Assembly: GCF_905187505.1 (NCBI RefSeq)
Contig: NZ_CAJJIC010000001.1
Span: 1-64,000 of the forward strand
From: an uncultured Mailhella sp.
Lineage (GTDB): Bacteria; Desulfobacterota; Desulfovibrionia; Desulfovibrionales; Desulfovibrionaceae
DNA length: 64,000 nucleotides
Direction of reading: 5' to 3'
The notes under the pieces are model-generated. The model ran no database searches. It was given only the letters and a program-made list of their open reading frames with translations, and was not told where the DNA came from. Below are positions 10,488 through 20,332 of the stretch, in pieces (within the stretch, counting starts at the first letter, position 1; each line of letters begins with the position of its first letter). The position numbers were made by a program, and so were the translations under genes.

Positions 10488-11618
10488 CTAGCCCCTGTCC
10501 GCGCGAAAATAAAGGTGAATGTCCCCGCCCACCACGGAAGTCTTCACCACTCGCATTCTGAGGGCGTCTTCCATGCTGTCCGCCGTGCGGCCGGCAAAGA
10601 CGGGGGTCGCGTCGGCGTCGCCGAGAATGATGGGCGCAAGATGAAGATGAAATTCATCCACCAGTCCGCGTTCCAGAAGCGAAAGCGCCAGTCTCCCGCC
10701 GCCTTCGCAGAGCACGTACAGACAGTGCTCGTCCTCCCGCAGACGCGTGAGCACTTCCTCCGCGTCCAGGGCGTGCTTGCCCGCGGGACAATCCACGCCG
10801 TACACGCGCGCGCCGCGATTGCGCAGGGCCGCGGCGGAAGGCGAGGCCGCCTGCGCCGCCGTGCTGAAGAACACGCAGTCGCCGGGACGCTCGTCGAGCA
10901 GATGGCAGGAGGCGTCCCCCGCGGGCAGTCTGGACGTCATGACCGCGGCCAGCGGCTGACGCTGCGCGCTCTGCGTGCGTGCCGTGAGTCTGGGATTGTC
11001 GAGCATGAACGTGTTGCCGCCCACGAGCACCGCACCGCCCGCGCGCCCTATATTTTCGCGCAGACGCATGACCTCCTCATGGGAAGCCCGGTTGGAAATG
11101 AGCTGTGAACGCCCCGCACGGGTGGCGATGCGGCCATCAAGCGTGGAGGCCATCTTCAGGATGACGTACGGACGGCGAGTCGTCTGCCATACGACGAAGT
11201 CCGCCACAAGATCACGGCACTCGGCTTCAAGAATCCCCGTTTCCACGGAAACGCCCATGGAGCGAAGATACTCCGCGCCGCCGGCAGCCTGCGCGTTCAC
11301 GTCGGGCATGCCGACGACCACATGAGAAATGCCCGCCTCGAGAATGGCCTTCGTGCAGGGAGGCGTCTTGCCCTGATGATTGCAGGGTTCAAGCGTCACG
11401 TACAACGTGCAGCGGGAAACATCCACGCCCTTTTCCCTGGCATCGCGCAGGCAGTTGACCTCGGCATGAGCCTGCCCGCAGACCTGATGCCAGCCCTCGG
11501 CGACTATTTTTCCGTCCTGCACCAGCACGGCGCCCACCGTAGGATTGGGAGCCGTGCTCCAGCGGCCTCTTTCGGCCAGTTCCAGAGCCGCCCGCATGAA
11601 TGTTTCGTGCTGATTCAC
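10488..11618 (-). CDS. ribD: Bifunctional pyrimidine deaminase/reductase RibD
   Basis: Catalyses the deaminase and reductase steps after GTP cyclohydrolase II. The N-terminal cytidine-deaminase-like domain has HAEVNCL and [11 protein letters not shown] zinc motifs. The C-terminal reductase domain (from about residue 150, [17 protein letters not shown]) binds NADPH and includes [12 protein letters not shown]. 376 residues is a normal length. Its start overlaps the end of the dCMP deaminase gene by 4 nt. Confidence 0.96.
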   Translation of the reverse strand: MNQHETFMRAALELAERGRWSTAPNPTVGAVLVQDGKIVAEGWHQVCGQAHAEVNCLRDAREKGVDVSRCTLYVTLEPCNHQGKTPPCTKAILEAGISHVVVGMPDVNAQAAGGAEYLRSMGVSVETGILEAECRDLVADFVVWQTTRRPYVILKMASTLDGRIATRAGRSQLISNRASHEEVMRLRENIGRAGGAVLVGGNTFMLDNPRLTARTQSAQRQPLAAVMTSRLPAGDASCHLLDERPGDCVFFSTAAQAASPSAAALRNRGARVYGVDCPAGKHALDAEEVLTRLREDEHCLYVLCEGGGRLALSLLERGLVDEFHLHLAPIILGDADATPVFAGRTADSMEDALRMRVVKTSVVGGDIHLYFRADRG

Positions 11619-12145
11619 GCTCTGCCTCCTTCATTTTCTTCCGCAGCTGCGCCCTGCATCTCTCCCCCCGCAGGGCAGGCCTCGTCCGCGCCGTGAGGAA
11701 GGTGCATGACCTCCACTCCCGCCTCGGCCAGCATGGCCTTGGACAGCTCATCCGGGTAATTTTCAGAAACCCATATTTTCTTGATGCCGCAATTAATAAG
11801 CATTTTCGCACAGATGAAACACGGATACGTTGTGCAGAAAAGCTCTGCGCCCCGCAGGGAAATCCCATGCACGGCGGCCTGAATGATGACGTTCTGCTCG
11901 GCATGTATGCCCCGGCAGATCTCATGACGCTGACCGGAAGGAATGCCGAGCTGTGCGCGCAGACAGCCGGACTCAAGACAGTGCGGCACTCCGGAAGGCG
12001 CGCCGTTGTAGCCTGTCGCAAGAATGCGCCTGTCCAGAACGGCCACGGCGCCGACCTTCCTTCTCAGGCAGGTGGAACGCTCCGCCACTAGATAGGCGAT
12101 GTCCATGAAATATCGTGGCCAGCTTGCTCTGCCGCCCTGCGCCAT
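11615..12145 (-). CDS. dCMP deaminase family protein
   Basis: A zinc-dependent deaminase that likely converts dCMP to dUMP for thymidylate synthesis. HAEQNVI supplies the His ligand and catalytic Glu, and [12 protein letters not shown] gives the PCxxC ligands. The N-terminal region resembles ComEB/dCMP deaminases ([20 protein letters not shown]). I chose the ATG at 12145 because GGGAGG is 5 nt upstream, giving 176 residues; a start at 12178 lacks this. It leads into ribD with an ATGA overlap, so it is the likely first gene of the rib operon. Confidence 0.9.
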   Translation of the reverse strand: MAQGGRASWPRYFMDIAYLVAERSTCLRRKVGAVAVLDRRILATGYNGAPSGVPHCLESGCLRAQLGIPSGQRHEICRGIHAEQNVIIQAAVHGISLRGAELFCTTYPCFICAKMLINCGIKKIWVSENYPDELSKAMLAEAGVEVMHLPHGADEACPAGGEMQGAAAEENEGGRA

Positions 12146-12202
12146 AAATCCTCCCGTTTCATCTCCGGAAACTATCACGTGAGAATCCGTTTGAAAACAA
12201 GG

Positions 12203-12241
12203 AAAAAAAGCGGCCCCGCGCGCAAAAGAGCGCAGGGCCGC
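12203..12241 (-). terminator. Rho-independent terminator after glyA
   Basis: A GC-rich stem (12210-12216 with 12235-12241) directly follows the glyA stop and is trailed on the minus strand by seven U residues (A-run at 12203-12209). This is a strong intrinsic terminator that ends the fab-glyA transcript and separates it from the dCMP deaminase-rib genes. Confidence 0.88.
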
Positions 12242-12249
12242 CCCGTCAT

Positions 12250-13494
12250 TTACCAGGCAAACAGCGGGAACTGGAGGGCAAAGGCTTCCACTTCACCGCG
12301 AATCTCGGCAAGACGAGTCTCGTTGGTGGTGTTGGAAAGCACGTCCACGATCCAGCCGCCCACCTTTTCCATGTCCTTTTCCTTCATGCCGCGCGTCGTG
12401 AGCGCGGCCGTGCCGATGCGCACGCCGGACGTGACGAAGGGAGAACGGGTCTCAAAGGGAACCGTGTTCTTGTTCACCGTGATGCCGGCCAGATCCAGCG
12501 CGTGTTCGGCGTCCTTGCCGGTGATGTCCTTGCGCGTCAGGTCAAGCAGCATGAGATGATTGTCCGTGCCGCCGGAAACGAGGTCGTAGCCTGCGTCGAC
12601 AAGGCAGGAGGCAAGCACCTTCGCGTTGCGGAGGATCTGAGCCTGATAGTCCTTGAACTCGGGACGCAGCGCTTCGCCGAGTGCCACGGCCTTGGCCGCG
12701 ATGACGTGCATGAGCGGGCCGCCCTGTATGCCGGGGAACACCTTGCTGTTGATGCTCTTGCCGTATTCCTCGCCGCGACAGGTAAGAATCATGCCGCCGC
12801 GGGGACCGCGCAGGGTCTTGTGCGTCGTGGTGGTGGTGATGTCGGCCCAGGGAAGCGGAGAAGGATGAAGTCCGGCGGCCACGAGACCGGCGATGTGAGC
12901 CATGTCAACCATGAGCTTCGCGCCGACCTTGTCGGCTATCTTGCGGAAGCGCTCGAAGTCGATGATTCGGGAATAGGCGCTCGCGCCGGCCACGATGAGG
13001 GCCGGATGGCATTCCTCGGCCTTTCTTTCAAGCTCGTCGTAGTCGATGCGTCCCGTTTCACGGTTCACGCCGTAGGGAACGAAATGATACTCGCGGCCGG
13101 AAAAGTTGACGGGGCTGCCGTGCGTCAGATGACCGCCGTGCGTCAGATCCATGCCCATCACGGTGTCGCCGTTCTTGATGAGGGCAAGATAGGCCGCCAT
13201 GTTGGCCTGGCTGCCCGCATGGGGCTGAACGTTGGCGAAGTCGCAGTCAAAGAGCTGCATCGCTCGGTCACGGGCGAGATTTTCCACGATGTCGACGAAT
13301 TCGCAGCCGCCATAATAACGCTTGCCGGGGTATCCTTCAGCATACTTGTGCGTCATGATGGAGCCCTGCGCCTCGCGCACGGCAGAGGATACAAAGTTTT
13401 CCGACGCGATGAGTTCAAGCTTGCTCACCTGACGGCGGGATTCCTTCCAGATGGCGTCCGCGACCTCGGGGTCGCGCAGAATCAGTTCGTCCAT
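12250..13494 (-). CDS. glyA: Serine hydroxymethyltransferase
   Basis: PLP enzyme interconverting serine and glycine with transfer of a one-carbon unit to tetrahydrofolate. The PLP-lysine motif [14 protein letters not shown] is intact. Also present are the conserved [16 protein letters not shown] segment for substrate/folate binding and HGSPVNFSG. At 414 residues it has the usual length. It follows fabF by 48 nt and ends at a strong terminator, so it is probably the last gene of the fatty-acid operon. Confidence 0.98.
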   Translation of the reverse strand: MDELILRDPEVADAIWKESRRQVSKLELIASENFVSSAVREAQGSIMTHKYAEGYPGKRYYGGCEFVDIVENLARDRAMQLFDCDFANVQPHAGSQANMAAYLALIKNGDTVMGMDLTHGGHLTHGSPVNFSGREYHFVPYGVNRETGRIDYDELERKAEECHPALIVAGASAYSRIIDFERFRKIADKVGAKLMVDMAHIAGLVAAGLHPSPLPWADITTTTTHKTLRGPRGGMILTCRGEEYGKSINSKVFPGIQGGPLMHVIAAKAVALGEALRPEFKDYQAQILRNAKVLASCLVDAGYDLVSGGTDNHLMLLDLTRKDITGKDAEHALDLAGITVNKNTVPFETRSPFVTSGVRIGTAALTTRGMKEKDMEKVGGWIVDVLSNTTNETRLAEIRGEVEAFALQFPLFAW

Positions 13495-13542
13495 GGTTCT
13501 CCGTTCCTGAAAATTGAGGGCCGGTTGCTCCGGCCCTGCAGA

Positions 13543-14790
13543 TTACGCGGTAAACTTCTTCAGCACAAGGCTGGCATTCGTGCCGCCGAAGCCGAAGGAG
13601 TTTATCATGACATAGCAAGGATCGAGCTTTTTCGATCCCTCGCCCATATAATTGAGGTCGCACTCGGGATCGGGTGTTTCCTGATTGATGGTTCCGGGCA
13701 CCATGCCGGTGGTCAGGCTCATGGAGGCAAACACGCTGGCCACGCCGCCGGAGGCGCCGAGCAGATGGCCTATCTGCGACTTCACGCCCGTAATGGCCAG
13801 CTTTCCGGCGTGATCGCCGAAGACTTCATGCAATGCCCTGGTTTCAGCCGCGTCGTTGGCATGGGTGGACGTGCCGTGCGCGCTCACATGGTCGATGACG
13901 TCGGGCGAAACCCCGGCATCGGCAAGCGCGTTGCGCATGCAGGCAGCCATGCCTTCGCCGGTCTCCAGCGGGGCGACCATGTGATGAGCATCGTCGGAAG
14001 CGCCGAAACCGGCCACTTCGGCATAGATCTTCGCACCGCGGGCCTGCGCGTGCTCAAGGGTCTCGAGCATGAGCATGCCCGCGCCTTCGCCCATGATGAA
14101 GCCGCTGCGTCCGGCGTCGAAGGGACGGGAGGCCTTTTCAGGCTCGTCCTGATGGGCCGTGCAGAGAGCCTTCATGGACGTGAATCCGGAAATGCCCATT
14201 TCCGTGATGGTGGACTCGGCGCCGCCCGTGATGACGGCATCGGCACGACCGAGCACGAGCTGATCATAGGCGCTGCCTATGGCGTGCAGAGCCGAGGCAC
14301 AGGCGCTCGTGGACACGACGTTGATGCCCTTCGCTCCCGTGAATATGGCCACCTGGCCGGGGGCCATGTTGGAAATGAGCATGGGAATGTAGAAGGGAGA
14401 AACCCGGTTGGGGCCGGAGGTGCGCAGCTTTTCGTGGAAGTCCTCAATGGTCTTGAGGCCGCCGAGACCGACGCCGAGAACCACGCCCACTCGTCCGGCG
14501 TTGCTCTCGTCTATCTTGAGGCCGGAATCGGCCATGAGCTGCATGCCGGCGCACACGGCCAGCTGACAGAAACGGTCCATCTTGCGGCACTGCTTGGCCG
14601 GAATGAACGTCTCGGGCTTGAAGTCCTTCACTTCGCCCGCGATGTGCGTGGGAAATTCGGTGGAATCAAACTGAGTGATGCGGCCGATGCCGGACTTGCC
14701 TGCAAGAAGGGCCTCCCAGCTGCTCTCAAGGTCGGTACCCAGAGGAGTGATGGCAGAAAGGCCGGTGATGACTATGCGCTTACGATCCAC
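13543..14790 (-). CDS. fabF: Beta-ketoacyl-ACP synthase II
   Basis: Elongating condensing enzyme of type II fatty-acid synthesis. The Cys-His-His triad is visible: nucleophilic Cys in STSACASA, His in SAHGTSTHAND and His in ITGVKSQIGHLLGASG; NSFGFGGTNAS closes the fold. I start at a GTG (14790), preceded by GGAG at 9 nt, giving a 415-residue protein beginning DRKRIVITGLSAITPLG after the initiator, like other FabF proteins. Upstream ATG (14805) or TTG (14823) starts are possible but have no better ribosome site. Confidence 0.95.
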   Translation of the reverse strand: MDRKRIVITGLSAITPLGTDLESSWEALLAGKSGIGRITQFDSTEFPTHIAGEVKDFKPETFIPAKQCRKMDRFCQLAVCAGMQLMADSGLKIDESNAGRVGVVLGVGLGGLKTIEDFHEKLRTSGPNRVSPFYIPMLISNMAPGQVAIFTGAKGINVVSTSACASALHAIGSAYDQLVLGRADAVITGGAESTITEMGISGFTSMKALCTAHQDEPEKASRPFDAGRSGFIMGEGAGMLMLETLEHAQARGAKIYAEVAGFGASDDAHHMVAPLETGEGMAACMRNALADAGVSPDVIDHVSAHGTSTHANDAAETRALHEVFGDHAGKLAITGVKSQIGHLLGASGGVASVFASMSLTTGMVPGTINQETPDPECDLNYMGEGSKKLDPCYVMINSFGFGGTNASLVLKKFTA

Positions 14791-15161
14791 GCGGAACAAC
14801 TCCATATAAAGGTGACGGGACAAGGCTCCCTGAGAAAGACGCCGGCATCATGCCGGAAAACGCCCCGGACCGACCGTCCCGAAACATCCATGGCATGGCC
14901 CGAAAACGAACGTCCGTCCCGCGGACCTCTCCTTCCGCGAAACAAGCTGCAGGGAACAGCTCCCGGCCCGGAAAATCGCGGGCCTGAAAAGCGGCGCCCC
15001 TTGCGGGCCGCGATTCCTGCGTGCCGAAACATCGTTCCTCAGCAGGAGTCGGCCTTCCGCTTCCGCGGGCGCCGGAGCGAAGCCGCTCTTAACCCGAATA
15101 CGCCGGGGAACCCGAAGCTCCCCGGCATCTTCGTGAAAACAAGATGAAAGGAAGTAAGAAC
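14791..15161 (-). other. Intergenic region acpP-fabF with hairpin
   Basis: About 370 nt without a convincing gene. It holds a short hairpin just after acpP on the transcribed strand (8-bp GC stem, 15102-15109 with 15119-15126) without a U-tract. Such a structure between acpP and fabF could let abundant acpP mRNA be cut away or partly terminated. No promoter was recognised. Confidence 0.4.
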
Positions 15162-15398
15162 TTACTTCTGCTTGCTTTCAATATAGTTGATGGCGTCCTT
15201 GACCTTCAGGATCTTCTGGGCGTCTTCATCGGCGATTTCCACGCCAAAGGCTTCTTCAAAGGCCATGATGAGCTCGGTCAGGTCGAGAGAGTCGGCACCC
15301 AGATCTTCGATGAAGGAAGCTTCGGGAGTCACTTCCTCTTCAGAAAGCTGAAGCTGTTCCACGATGATCTGCTTAACTTTATCTTCAACGGCGGCCAT
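15162..15398 (-). CDS. acpP: Acyl carrier protein
   Basis: Small acidic carrier (78 residues) that holds growing acyl chains on a 4'-phosphopantetheine arm. The attachment serine is Ser37 in GADSLDL, and the helix II recognition surface [10 protein letters not shown] follows. Start at 15398 is supported by GGAGGG 4 nt upstream; the longer upstream extension in the same frame has no homology. It lies between fabG and fabF as in many bacteria. Confidence 0.97.
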   Translation of the reverse strand: MAAVEDKVKQIIVEQLQLSEEEVTPEASFIEDLGADSLDLTELIMAFEEAFGVEIADEDAQKILKVKDAINYIESKQK

Positions 15399-15536
15399 GT
15401 TTCCCTCCAGGGGGTGTTTCAGGTTTTCCAGATTCGGCCGGAAGCACTGCATCCGGCCATACCAAACGACAAGGGGAAAGGCCCTCTCCCCGGCCTCGCG
15501 GCGCAGGGACAATGCCGGGCTTTTCCGAAAATATCC

Positions 15537-16280
15537 TCAGCAGTACAGGCCGCCGTTCACGGCAAGGACCTGACCGGTGATGTACGAGGCCTTGTCCGAC
15601 GCAAGAAACGCCACGGCATCGGCCACGTCCTGCGCGGAGCCGAGACGGCCCAGCGGGATGGCGGAAACATAGGCTTTTCTCACGTCTTCAGCAAGAGCGG
15701 CCGTCATGTCGGTCTCGATGAATCCGGGAGCCACGGCGTTCACGGTGACAAAGCGGCTGCCGAGTTCCTTGGCCGCGGACTTGGTCATGCCTATGAGCCC
15801 GGCCTTGGCTGCGGCATAGTTGATCTGTCCGGCGTTGCCCATCTGCCCGACGACGGAAGAGATGTTGATGATGCGTCCGTCGCGCTGACGGGTCATGATC
15901 TTGGCGGCCTCGCGCAGGAAAAGAAAGGCTCCGCGCAGATTGGTGTTGACCACGGCGTCGAAGTCTTCATCCTTCATGCGCAGCACAAGCCCGTCGCGGG
16001 TGATGCCGGCGTTGTTCACGAGAACGGAAAGATGAACCTTGCCCTTGATTTCCTCGGCAAAGAAGCGGCTTACGGCTTCGGAATCGCCGGAGTCCAGACG
16101 GAAGGCGCGGGCATGACCGCCTGCGGCCTCAATGTCGGCCACGGTCTGCTCCGCCGCCTCGGGACGGCTCACGTAGGTAAAGTATATCTGGTAGCCGGCG
16201 GCGGCGAGGGTCAGCGCCACGGTGCGGCCTATGCCGCGGGAACCGCCGGTGACAAGCGCGGTAGGGGTGAGTTCGCTCAT
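15537..16280 (-). CDS. fabG: 3-oxoacyl-ACP reductase
   Basis: NADPH-dependent short-chain dehydrogenase that reduces beta-ketoacyl-ACP. The Rossmann motif GGSRGIG lies at the N-terminus. The catalytic Ser (NISSVVGQ) and YxxxK (INYAAAK) are present, and PGFIETDMT is typical of FabG. Starting at 16280 (AGGAG 7 nt upstream) gives 247 residues. An ATG two codons earlier lies too close to the ribosome site. Confidence 0.96.
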   Translation of the reverse strand: MSELTPTALVTGGSRGIGRTVALTLAAAGYQIYFTYVSRPEAAEQTVADIEAAGGHARAFRLDSGDSEAVSRFFAEEIKGKVHLSVLVNNAGITRDGLVLRMKDEDFDAVVNTNLRGAFLFLREAAKIMTRQRDGRIINISSVVGQMGNAGQINYAAAKAGLIGMTKSAAKELGSRFVTVNAVAPGFIETDMTAALAEDVRKAYVSAIPLGRLGSAQDVADAVAFLASDKASYITGQVLAVNGGLYC

Positions 16281-16338
16281 ACACATGCTCCTGATGGACG
16301 GATACTAAGCGTTTTCCGGGGAAATGACAACGGAGAAA

Positions 16339-17343
16339 CTAGGCCAGAAGCACGGAACCCCAGGTCATTCCGCCGCCGAAACTGGTCAGCAGAACCTTCA
16401 TGCCGGGACGGAGGAGGCCGAGACGGCGGGCGTCTTCCATGGCAACGGGAAGCGTGGCGGCGGAGGTGTTGCCGTAGTGCTGCACGTTGGCGAAGACCTT
16501 GTTCTCGTCTATGCCCAGACGCTCGCCCACGGCCTTGATGATTCTGAGATTGGCCTGGTGGGGAATGAACAGATCGAGCTCTTCCAGCGAAACGCCGTTG
16601 CGCGCAAGAATGCTCTGGCTCTCTTCGGTCATGCTGCGCACGGCATGCTTGAACACCGCCATGCCCTGCATGGAAATGAACCAGTCCGCGCCTATGACGT
16701 CTCCTTCCTTCACATGGCAGGCGGAGCCGCCGCCTATCTTGATGAGGTCGTGCAGGGAGCCGTCGGACGAGCATACGGAGTCGCGGACCTGCCAGAGCGC
16801 GCCCTTGTCGGAGCCGCGGACGACCACGGCGCCGGCCGCGTCGCCGAAGAGGACGCAGGTGGTGCGATCGGTAAAGTTGGTGCGGCGGGAAAGAGCCTCG
16901 GTGGCGACAAGCAGCACCATGGCGTCGGGATGGGCGGCCACGACGTCGCGCGCCAGTTCCAGCCCGTAGACGAAACCGGTGCATGCGGCGTTGAAGTCCA
17001 TGCACATCACTCTGCCCATGCGCCCCGATGAGGCGCTGATGCCGAGCTTGCCGGCGATGAGACAGGCCGTGCTGGGGCACAGGTAGTCGGGAGTGCAGGT
17101 GGCAACAAAAATATGGGTGATTTCTTCCGGAGAAACACCGGCCTCGTCAAGAGCGGCACGGGCGGCGCTCACGCCGCAGTCGGAAGCATTGACGCCATCT
17201 TCGAGAACATGCCGTTCCTTGATGCCCGTTCTGGTGGTGATCCACTCATCGGAGGTTTCCACCAGCTTTTCCAGGTCATGATTGGTCATGACGCGGGGAG
17301 GAATGCAGGAGCCGAGTCCACAAATATAGCAGGGATGATTCAT
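16339..17343 (-). CDS. fabH: Beta-ketoacyl-ACP synthase III
   Basis: Initiates fatty-acid synthesis by condensing acetyl-CoA with malonyl-ACP. Catalytic residues are seen: Cys in NAACTGF, His in IPHQANLRI and Asn in QHYGNTSAAT. The start at 17343 (MNHPCYICGLG) gives 334 residues; the reading frame is open farther upstream but has no homology there. The ribosome site is weak, and a 16-bp hairpin lies upstream, so initiation may be limited. Confidence 0.95.
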   Translation of the reverse strand: MNHPCYICGLGSCIPPRVMTNHDLEKLVETSDEWITTRTGIKERHVLEDGVNASDCGVSAARAALDEAGVSPEEITHIFVATCTPDYLCPSTACLIAGKLGISASSGRMGRVMCMDFNAACTGFVYGLELARDVVAAHPDAMVLLVATEALSRRTNFTDRTTCVLFGDAAGAVVVRGSDKGALWQVRDSVCSSDGSLHDLIKIGGGSACHVKEGDVIGADWFISMQGMAVFKHAVRSMTEESQSILARNGVSLEELDLFIPHQANLRIIKAVGERLGIDENKVFANVQHYGNTSAATLPVAMEDARRLGLLRPGMKVLLTSFGGGMTWGSVLLA

Positions 17344-17521
17344 GAGATGTCCGAACACGGCCGCACCCGGGCGGCAGTCGTTCCTTTTGAGACGGAGGAA
17401 AGTCCCTACGGACCGCCTTCCGGGAGAAGCCGCGCATTTTCCGCACAGGGACGAAGCGGCCGGCAGGTGCGCAGGGAAAGGCACCTTGACACGTCGGACG
17501 ACGGAGCGTCGTCTTATGGCG

Positions 17522-17564
17522 CGTCATGCGGAAAGCTCCCATGAAAGAAGCTTTCCGCATGACG
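17522..17564 (-). other. Long perfect hairpin between plsX and fabH
   Basis: A perfect 16-bp inverted repeat (17522-17537 / 17549-17564, loop 11 nt) begins 19 nt past the plsX stop in the direction of transcription. No U-tract follows, so it looks more like an RNA-stability or processing element, or an operator, than a terminator. Confidence 0.6.
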
Positions 17565-17583
17565 AAAAACATGATGCAGGAAA

Positions 17584-18633
17584 CTATACGGTGCGGCCGT
17601 AACTCGTCAGCTCCTCGTTGGCGCTGATGGTTTCCACCAGACGCTGCTGCGTTCCCTTGACCACGTAGGTGTTGGCCATGGTCACGGCGCTGGTGATGGC
17701 CTTGACGTTGGACTTGCCATGGCACACGATGGCAATGCCCTTCAGACCGAGAAGGGGCGCGCCCCCGTACTCCGCATAGTCCACCATCTTCTTGAAGTTC
17801 TGGAAGGCCTTCATGGAAAGGAACGCGCCCAGACGGGGCAGCACCCCGTTGTTCAGAAGTTCCCTTTTCAGAAGATGCGTCAGGGAAGAAGCCAGCCCTT
17901 CGCTCAGCTTGAGGGCGATGTTGCCCACAAAGCCGTCGCACACCGCAACGTCGATGTTGCCGGTGAACAGATCCCTGCCCTCGGCATTACCGATGAAGTT
18001 GAGGTTGGAGGCCTGTTTGAGCAGTTCGTAACTGCTCTTGACGAGGGAATTGCCCTTCCCTTCCTCCTCGCCGATGCTCAGGATGCCCACTCTGGGATCC
18101 TCGTAGCCGAGGATGTCCTTGACGAAGGTGGCTCCCATGAGCCCGAACTGAAAAAGATGATGCGGGCGGCACTCCACGTTGGCGCCCACGTCAAGCAGGA
18201 GCATGGGAGACTTTTCCGTAGGAATCACGGAAGCCAGCGCAGGCCTCTCCACGCCCGGGATGCGCCCGAGTATGAACATGCCGCAGGCATAGGCCGCACC
18301 GGAGTGACCGGCGCTGATGAAGGCGTCGGCTTCTCCCTGGCGGACAAGCCTGCATGCCACCTGCATGGAAGAATCCTTCTTGGTACGAAGAATCTCCGAA
18401 GGCTTGTCGGTCATCTCCACCAGCTGCGTGGCGTTGACGATCTCATAAAGATCGCCCTCCTCACCCGCATCGGGAAGGCCGGCGATGGTCTTGCGGATTT
18501 CTTCCTCGATACCGACGAGGATTACTTTGGCCCCCGTGTTGCGAGCGGCCTGAAGCGCGCCGGGAACAACCACGGAGGGACCGAAGTCCCCGCCCATGGC
18601 GTCCACGGCGAGTCTTGCGCGATTACTGCTCAT
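17584..18633 (-). CDS. plsX: Phosphate acyltransferase PlsX
   Basis: Makes acyl-phosphate from acyl-ACP for phospholipid synthesis; a peripheral membrane enzyme. The N-terminal VDAMGGDFGP motif, the GHSGAAYA segment and 349-residue length are characteristic. Its start overlaps the 3' end of rpmF by 11 nt. The rpmF-plsX-fabH order is the standard arrangement in which ribosome and membrane synthesis are co-expressed. Confidence 0.97.
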   Translation of the reverse strand: MSSNRARLAVDAMGGDFGPSVVVPGALQAARNTGAKVILVGIEEEIRKTIAGLPDAGEEGDLYEIVNATQLVEMTDKPSEILRTKKDSSMQVACRLVRQGEADAFISAGHSGAAYACGMFILGRIPGVERPALASVIPTEKSPMLLLDVGANVECRPHHLFQFGLMGATFVKDILGYEDPRVGILSIGEEEGKGNSLVKSSYELLKQASNLNFIGNAEGRDLFTGNIDVAVCDGFVGNIALKLSEGLASSLTHLLKRELLNNGVLPRLGAFLSMKAFQNFKKMVDYAEYGGAPLLGLKGIAIVCHGKSNVKAITSAVTMANTYVVKGTQQRLVETISANEELTSYGRTV

Positions 18634-18808
18634 CGCTGGCTACAGGTTCGACCTGACGACCGTCGTACTTGCCGCAGGAAGGGCAGACACTGTGGGGCTT
18701 GGTGGGAGCGCCGCAGGAGCAGTAGATGACGGTGGGCTTGGCCACGCGGTCATGAGAACGACGCATGCACTTTCTGGAGTGGGACTTTTTGTTCTGCTGA
18801 ACGGCCAT
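18623..18808 (-). CDS. rpmF: 50S ribosomal protein L32
   Basis: 61-residue basic protein of the large ribosomal subunit. The N-terminus (AVQQNKKSHSRK) matches L32, and two CxxC-type pairs (YCSCG, CPSCG) indicate a zinc-binding form. It sits between the YceD-family gene and plsX, the typical position. Confidence 0.97.
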   Translation of the reverse strand: MAVQQNKKSHSRKCMRRSHDRVAKPTVIYCSCGAPTKPHSVCPSCGKYDGRQVEPVASDEQ

Positions 18809-18839
18809 GTTGTTTCTCCTTATCTCGGAAACGGGGGAA

Positions 18840-19397
18840 TCACCCCTGATGTTTCACTTTCAGTTGACGCAGAGCAGCCAGCCGCGGATCCCCGCTGTCG
18901 CGGGAACAGCTGCAGGCACCTTCATTAAGATTCTTGCCGCACACGGGGCACAGGCCCCGGCAGTCCGGCTTACAGAGAGGCTTCACCGGCAGGGCCAGCG
19001 AAAACTCCTCCCACAAAAGGGACGCCAGATCAAGAAAAGGCGCTCCGCCCTCCATGGTCACGGCGCATTCATCCAGAATGTCGGCAGGATCTTCCTCTTC
19101 CGGTTCGGTTCCGGCCTGTCCGGGGTATTCCTCGAACTCGTCGAAGCTCTGGTTCAGCACCACAAGAGTCTCTTCCATGCAACGATTGCACGGCATGGCC
19201 ACAACGCCCCGTATCGTGCCGCGAAGCAGACAGCCGTCCTGCTGCGGAAGCAGGAAAACATCCGCAATGACAGGCTCAACTATGCGGCATGACACATGAT
19301 ATTCCTTCAGCGGAGTCTTCCAGACTTCCTCGTCGGAAACCGTAAGGTTCATCCCCTGGGGGTCAATCTCATTGAGTGCGATGTGTCTAAGATCCAT
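18840..19397 (-). CDS. YceD family (DUF177) protein
   Basis: 185-residue member of the YceD/DUF177 family, found almost everywhere directly upstream of rpmF and linked in some organisms to 23S rRNA metabolism. Cysteine clusters (CNRC near the middle; CKPDCRGLCPVCG near the C-terminus) suggest zinc binding. The central acidic stretch (EEDPADILDE) is typical. First gene behind the promoter at 19420-19448. Function in this organism is not established. Confidence 0.88.
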   Translation of the reverse strand: MDLRHIALNEIDPQGMNLTVSDEEVWKTPLKEYHVSCRIVEPVIADVFLLPQQDGCLLRGTIRGVVAMPCNRCMEETLVVLNQSFDEFEEYPGQAGTEPEEEDPADILDECAVTMEGGAPFLDLASLLWEEFSLALPVKPLCKPDCRGLCPVCGKNLNEGACSCSRDSGDPRLAALRQLKVKHQG

Positions 19398-19419
19398 GCT
19401 TTACCTCTGGAAACATGAC

Positions 19420-19448
19420 AAAATACCTACCGTGCCCTTCTTTGTCAA
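19420..19448 (-). promoter_or_regulatory. Sigma-70-type promoter of the yceD-rpmF-plsX-fab operon
   Basis: On the minus strand a consensus TTGACA (complement of 19443-19448) is separated by exactly 17 nt from TATTTT (complement of 19420-19425). Transcription would start near 19412, about 15 nt before the yceD start codon. Sequence match is strong; use in vivo is inferred. Confidence 0.7.
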
Positions 19449-19523
19449 GTATGCGAAGAACGGCACCGCCGGAAGCGGCGCGTCCCGGAAGGCGGCAAGA
19501 CGCCCTCCTCCGCCGCAGAGACG

Positions 19524-20330
19524 CTATTTGCCCTTTACGGCCTTTTCACTCAGCACCATGGCGTCGTGCAGGCCGTAGCCGTCCAGCTTGCGGCGCAGCA
19601 TCTGAAGATCGGCCTTGCTGCCGCGCATGAGCACCTGCACGTAATACCACGTGGTCCGGCTGGTCTTCGTCTGCGTGCGGCGGGCGCGAAGTCCGTCCTT
19701 GGTAAGCGTGTTCAGAAGCGTCTGCGCCTGCTTGGCCTCCTTGAAGGCGGCCACGCGCAGAACATAGTCGAACTGGGGTTCCCTGGGCTTCTGCACTTCC
19801 TGGGCGGGCTTTTCCTGTCTGGCCTTTTCCTGCGTCACTGCGGGCTTCGCGTCCGAGTCCTTCTGAGCGTCGGCAAGCACTCCTCCTGCGGCGTCGCTCT
19901 TCAGGCTCGTCATGAAGCGCAGCTCTTCCTTGGGAAGAATCTTCTCCGGCTCCTCGCTCTCTCCTGCGCTCTCCTTTGGTTCTTCCGAAAGAAGCGTGTC
20001 GAGCTCAAGGGCCTGGGGCAGCGGCATGCTGCTGCGGCCCACGATGACGCCGGACAGGAAGCAGAAGCCCAGCATGACGAGCGCAAGCACGCTCATGGTC
20101 ACGAGAGCCGAAGGCGTGATGTTCGCCCGCCAGGCGAACACGCTGCGCCCTTCCGACCGGCTCTGGGTGCGCGCGGCGGAACTCTTGCGCGAAGAGGAGT
20201 CTTCGGCCGCGGCAGAGGATGCCGCGGCGTCCGAACTTTCCTCCGACGCAAAGAAGGTGCTCGTCCGGCGTTCCCGGTCGCTGTTTTTCTTCGCGCTTGA
20301 AGATGAACTGCGATAGAAGGCGTTGGCCAT
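19524..20330 (-). CDS. SPOR-domain membrane protein
   Basis: 268 residues: a Ser-rich, low-complexity cytoplasmic N-terminus (about 1-70), one transmembrane helix (about 72-97), a charged linker and a C-terminal SPOR domain (about 188-265, starting DYVLRVAAFKEAKQAQ). SPOR domains bind denuded peptidoglycan glycans at the division septum, so a role at the septum or in cell-wall remodelling is likely. The gene begins 2 nt after argS. Resembles FtsN-like proteins only in layout. Confidence 0.82.
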   Translation of the reverse strand: MANAFYRSSSSSAKKNSDRERRTSTFFASEESSDAAASSAAAEDSSSRKSSAARTQSRSEGRSVFAWRANITPSALVTMSVLALVMLGFCFLSGVIVGRSSMPLPQALELDTLLSEEPKESAGESEEPEKILPKEELRFMTSLKSDAAGGVLADAQKDSDAKPAVTQEKARQEKPAQEVQKPREPQFDYVLRVAAFKEAKQAQTLLNTLTKDGLRARRTQTKTSRTTWYYVQVLMRGSKADLQMLRRKLDGYGLHDAMVLSEKAVKGK

Positions 20331-20332
20331 GA

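Noticed and set aside
12146..12202. FMN riboswitch before the riboflavin genes
   Set aside because: The space upstream of the dCMP deaminase gene is too short and shows no conserved RFN elements.
12502..15147. 881-codon plus-strand open frame
   Set aside because: Mirror of glyA and fabF on the opposite strand; no ribosome site or known motif.
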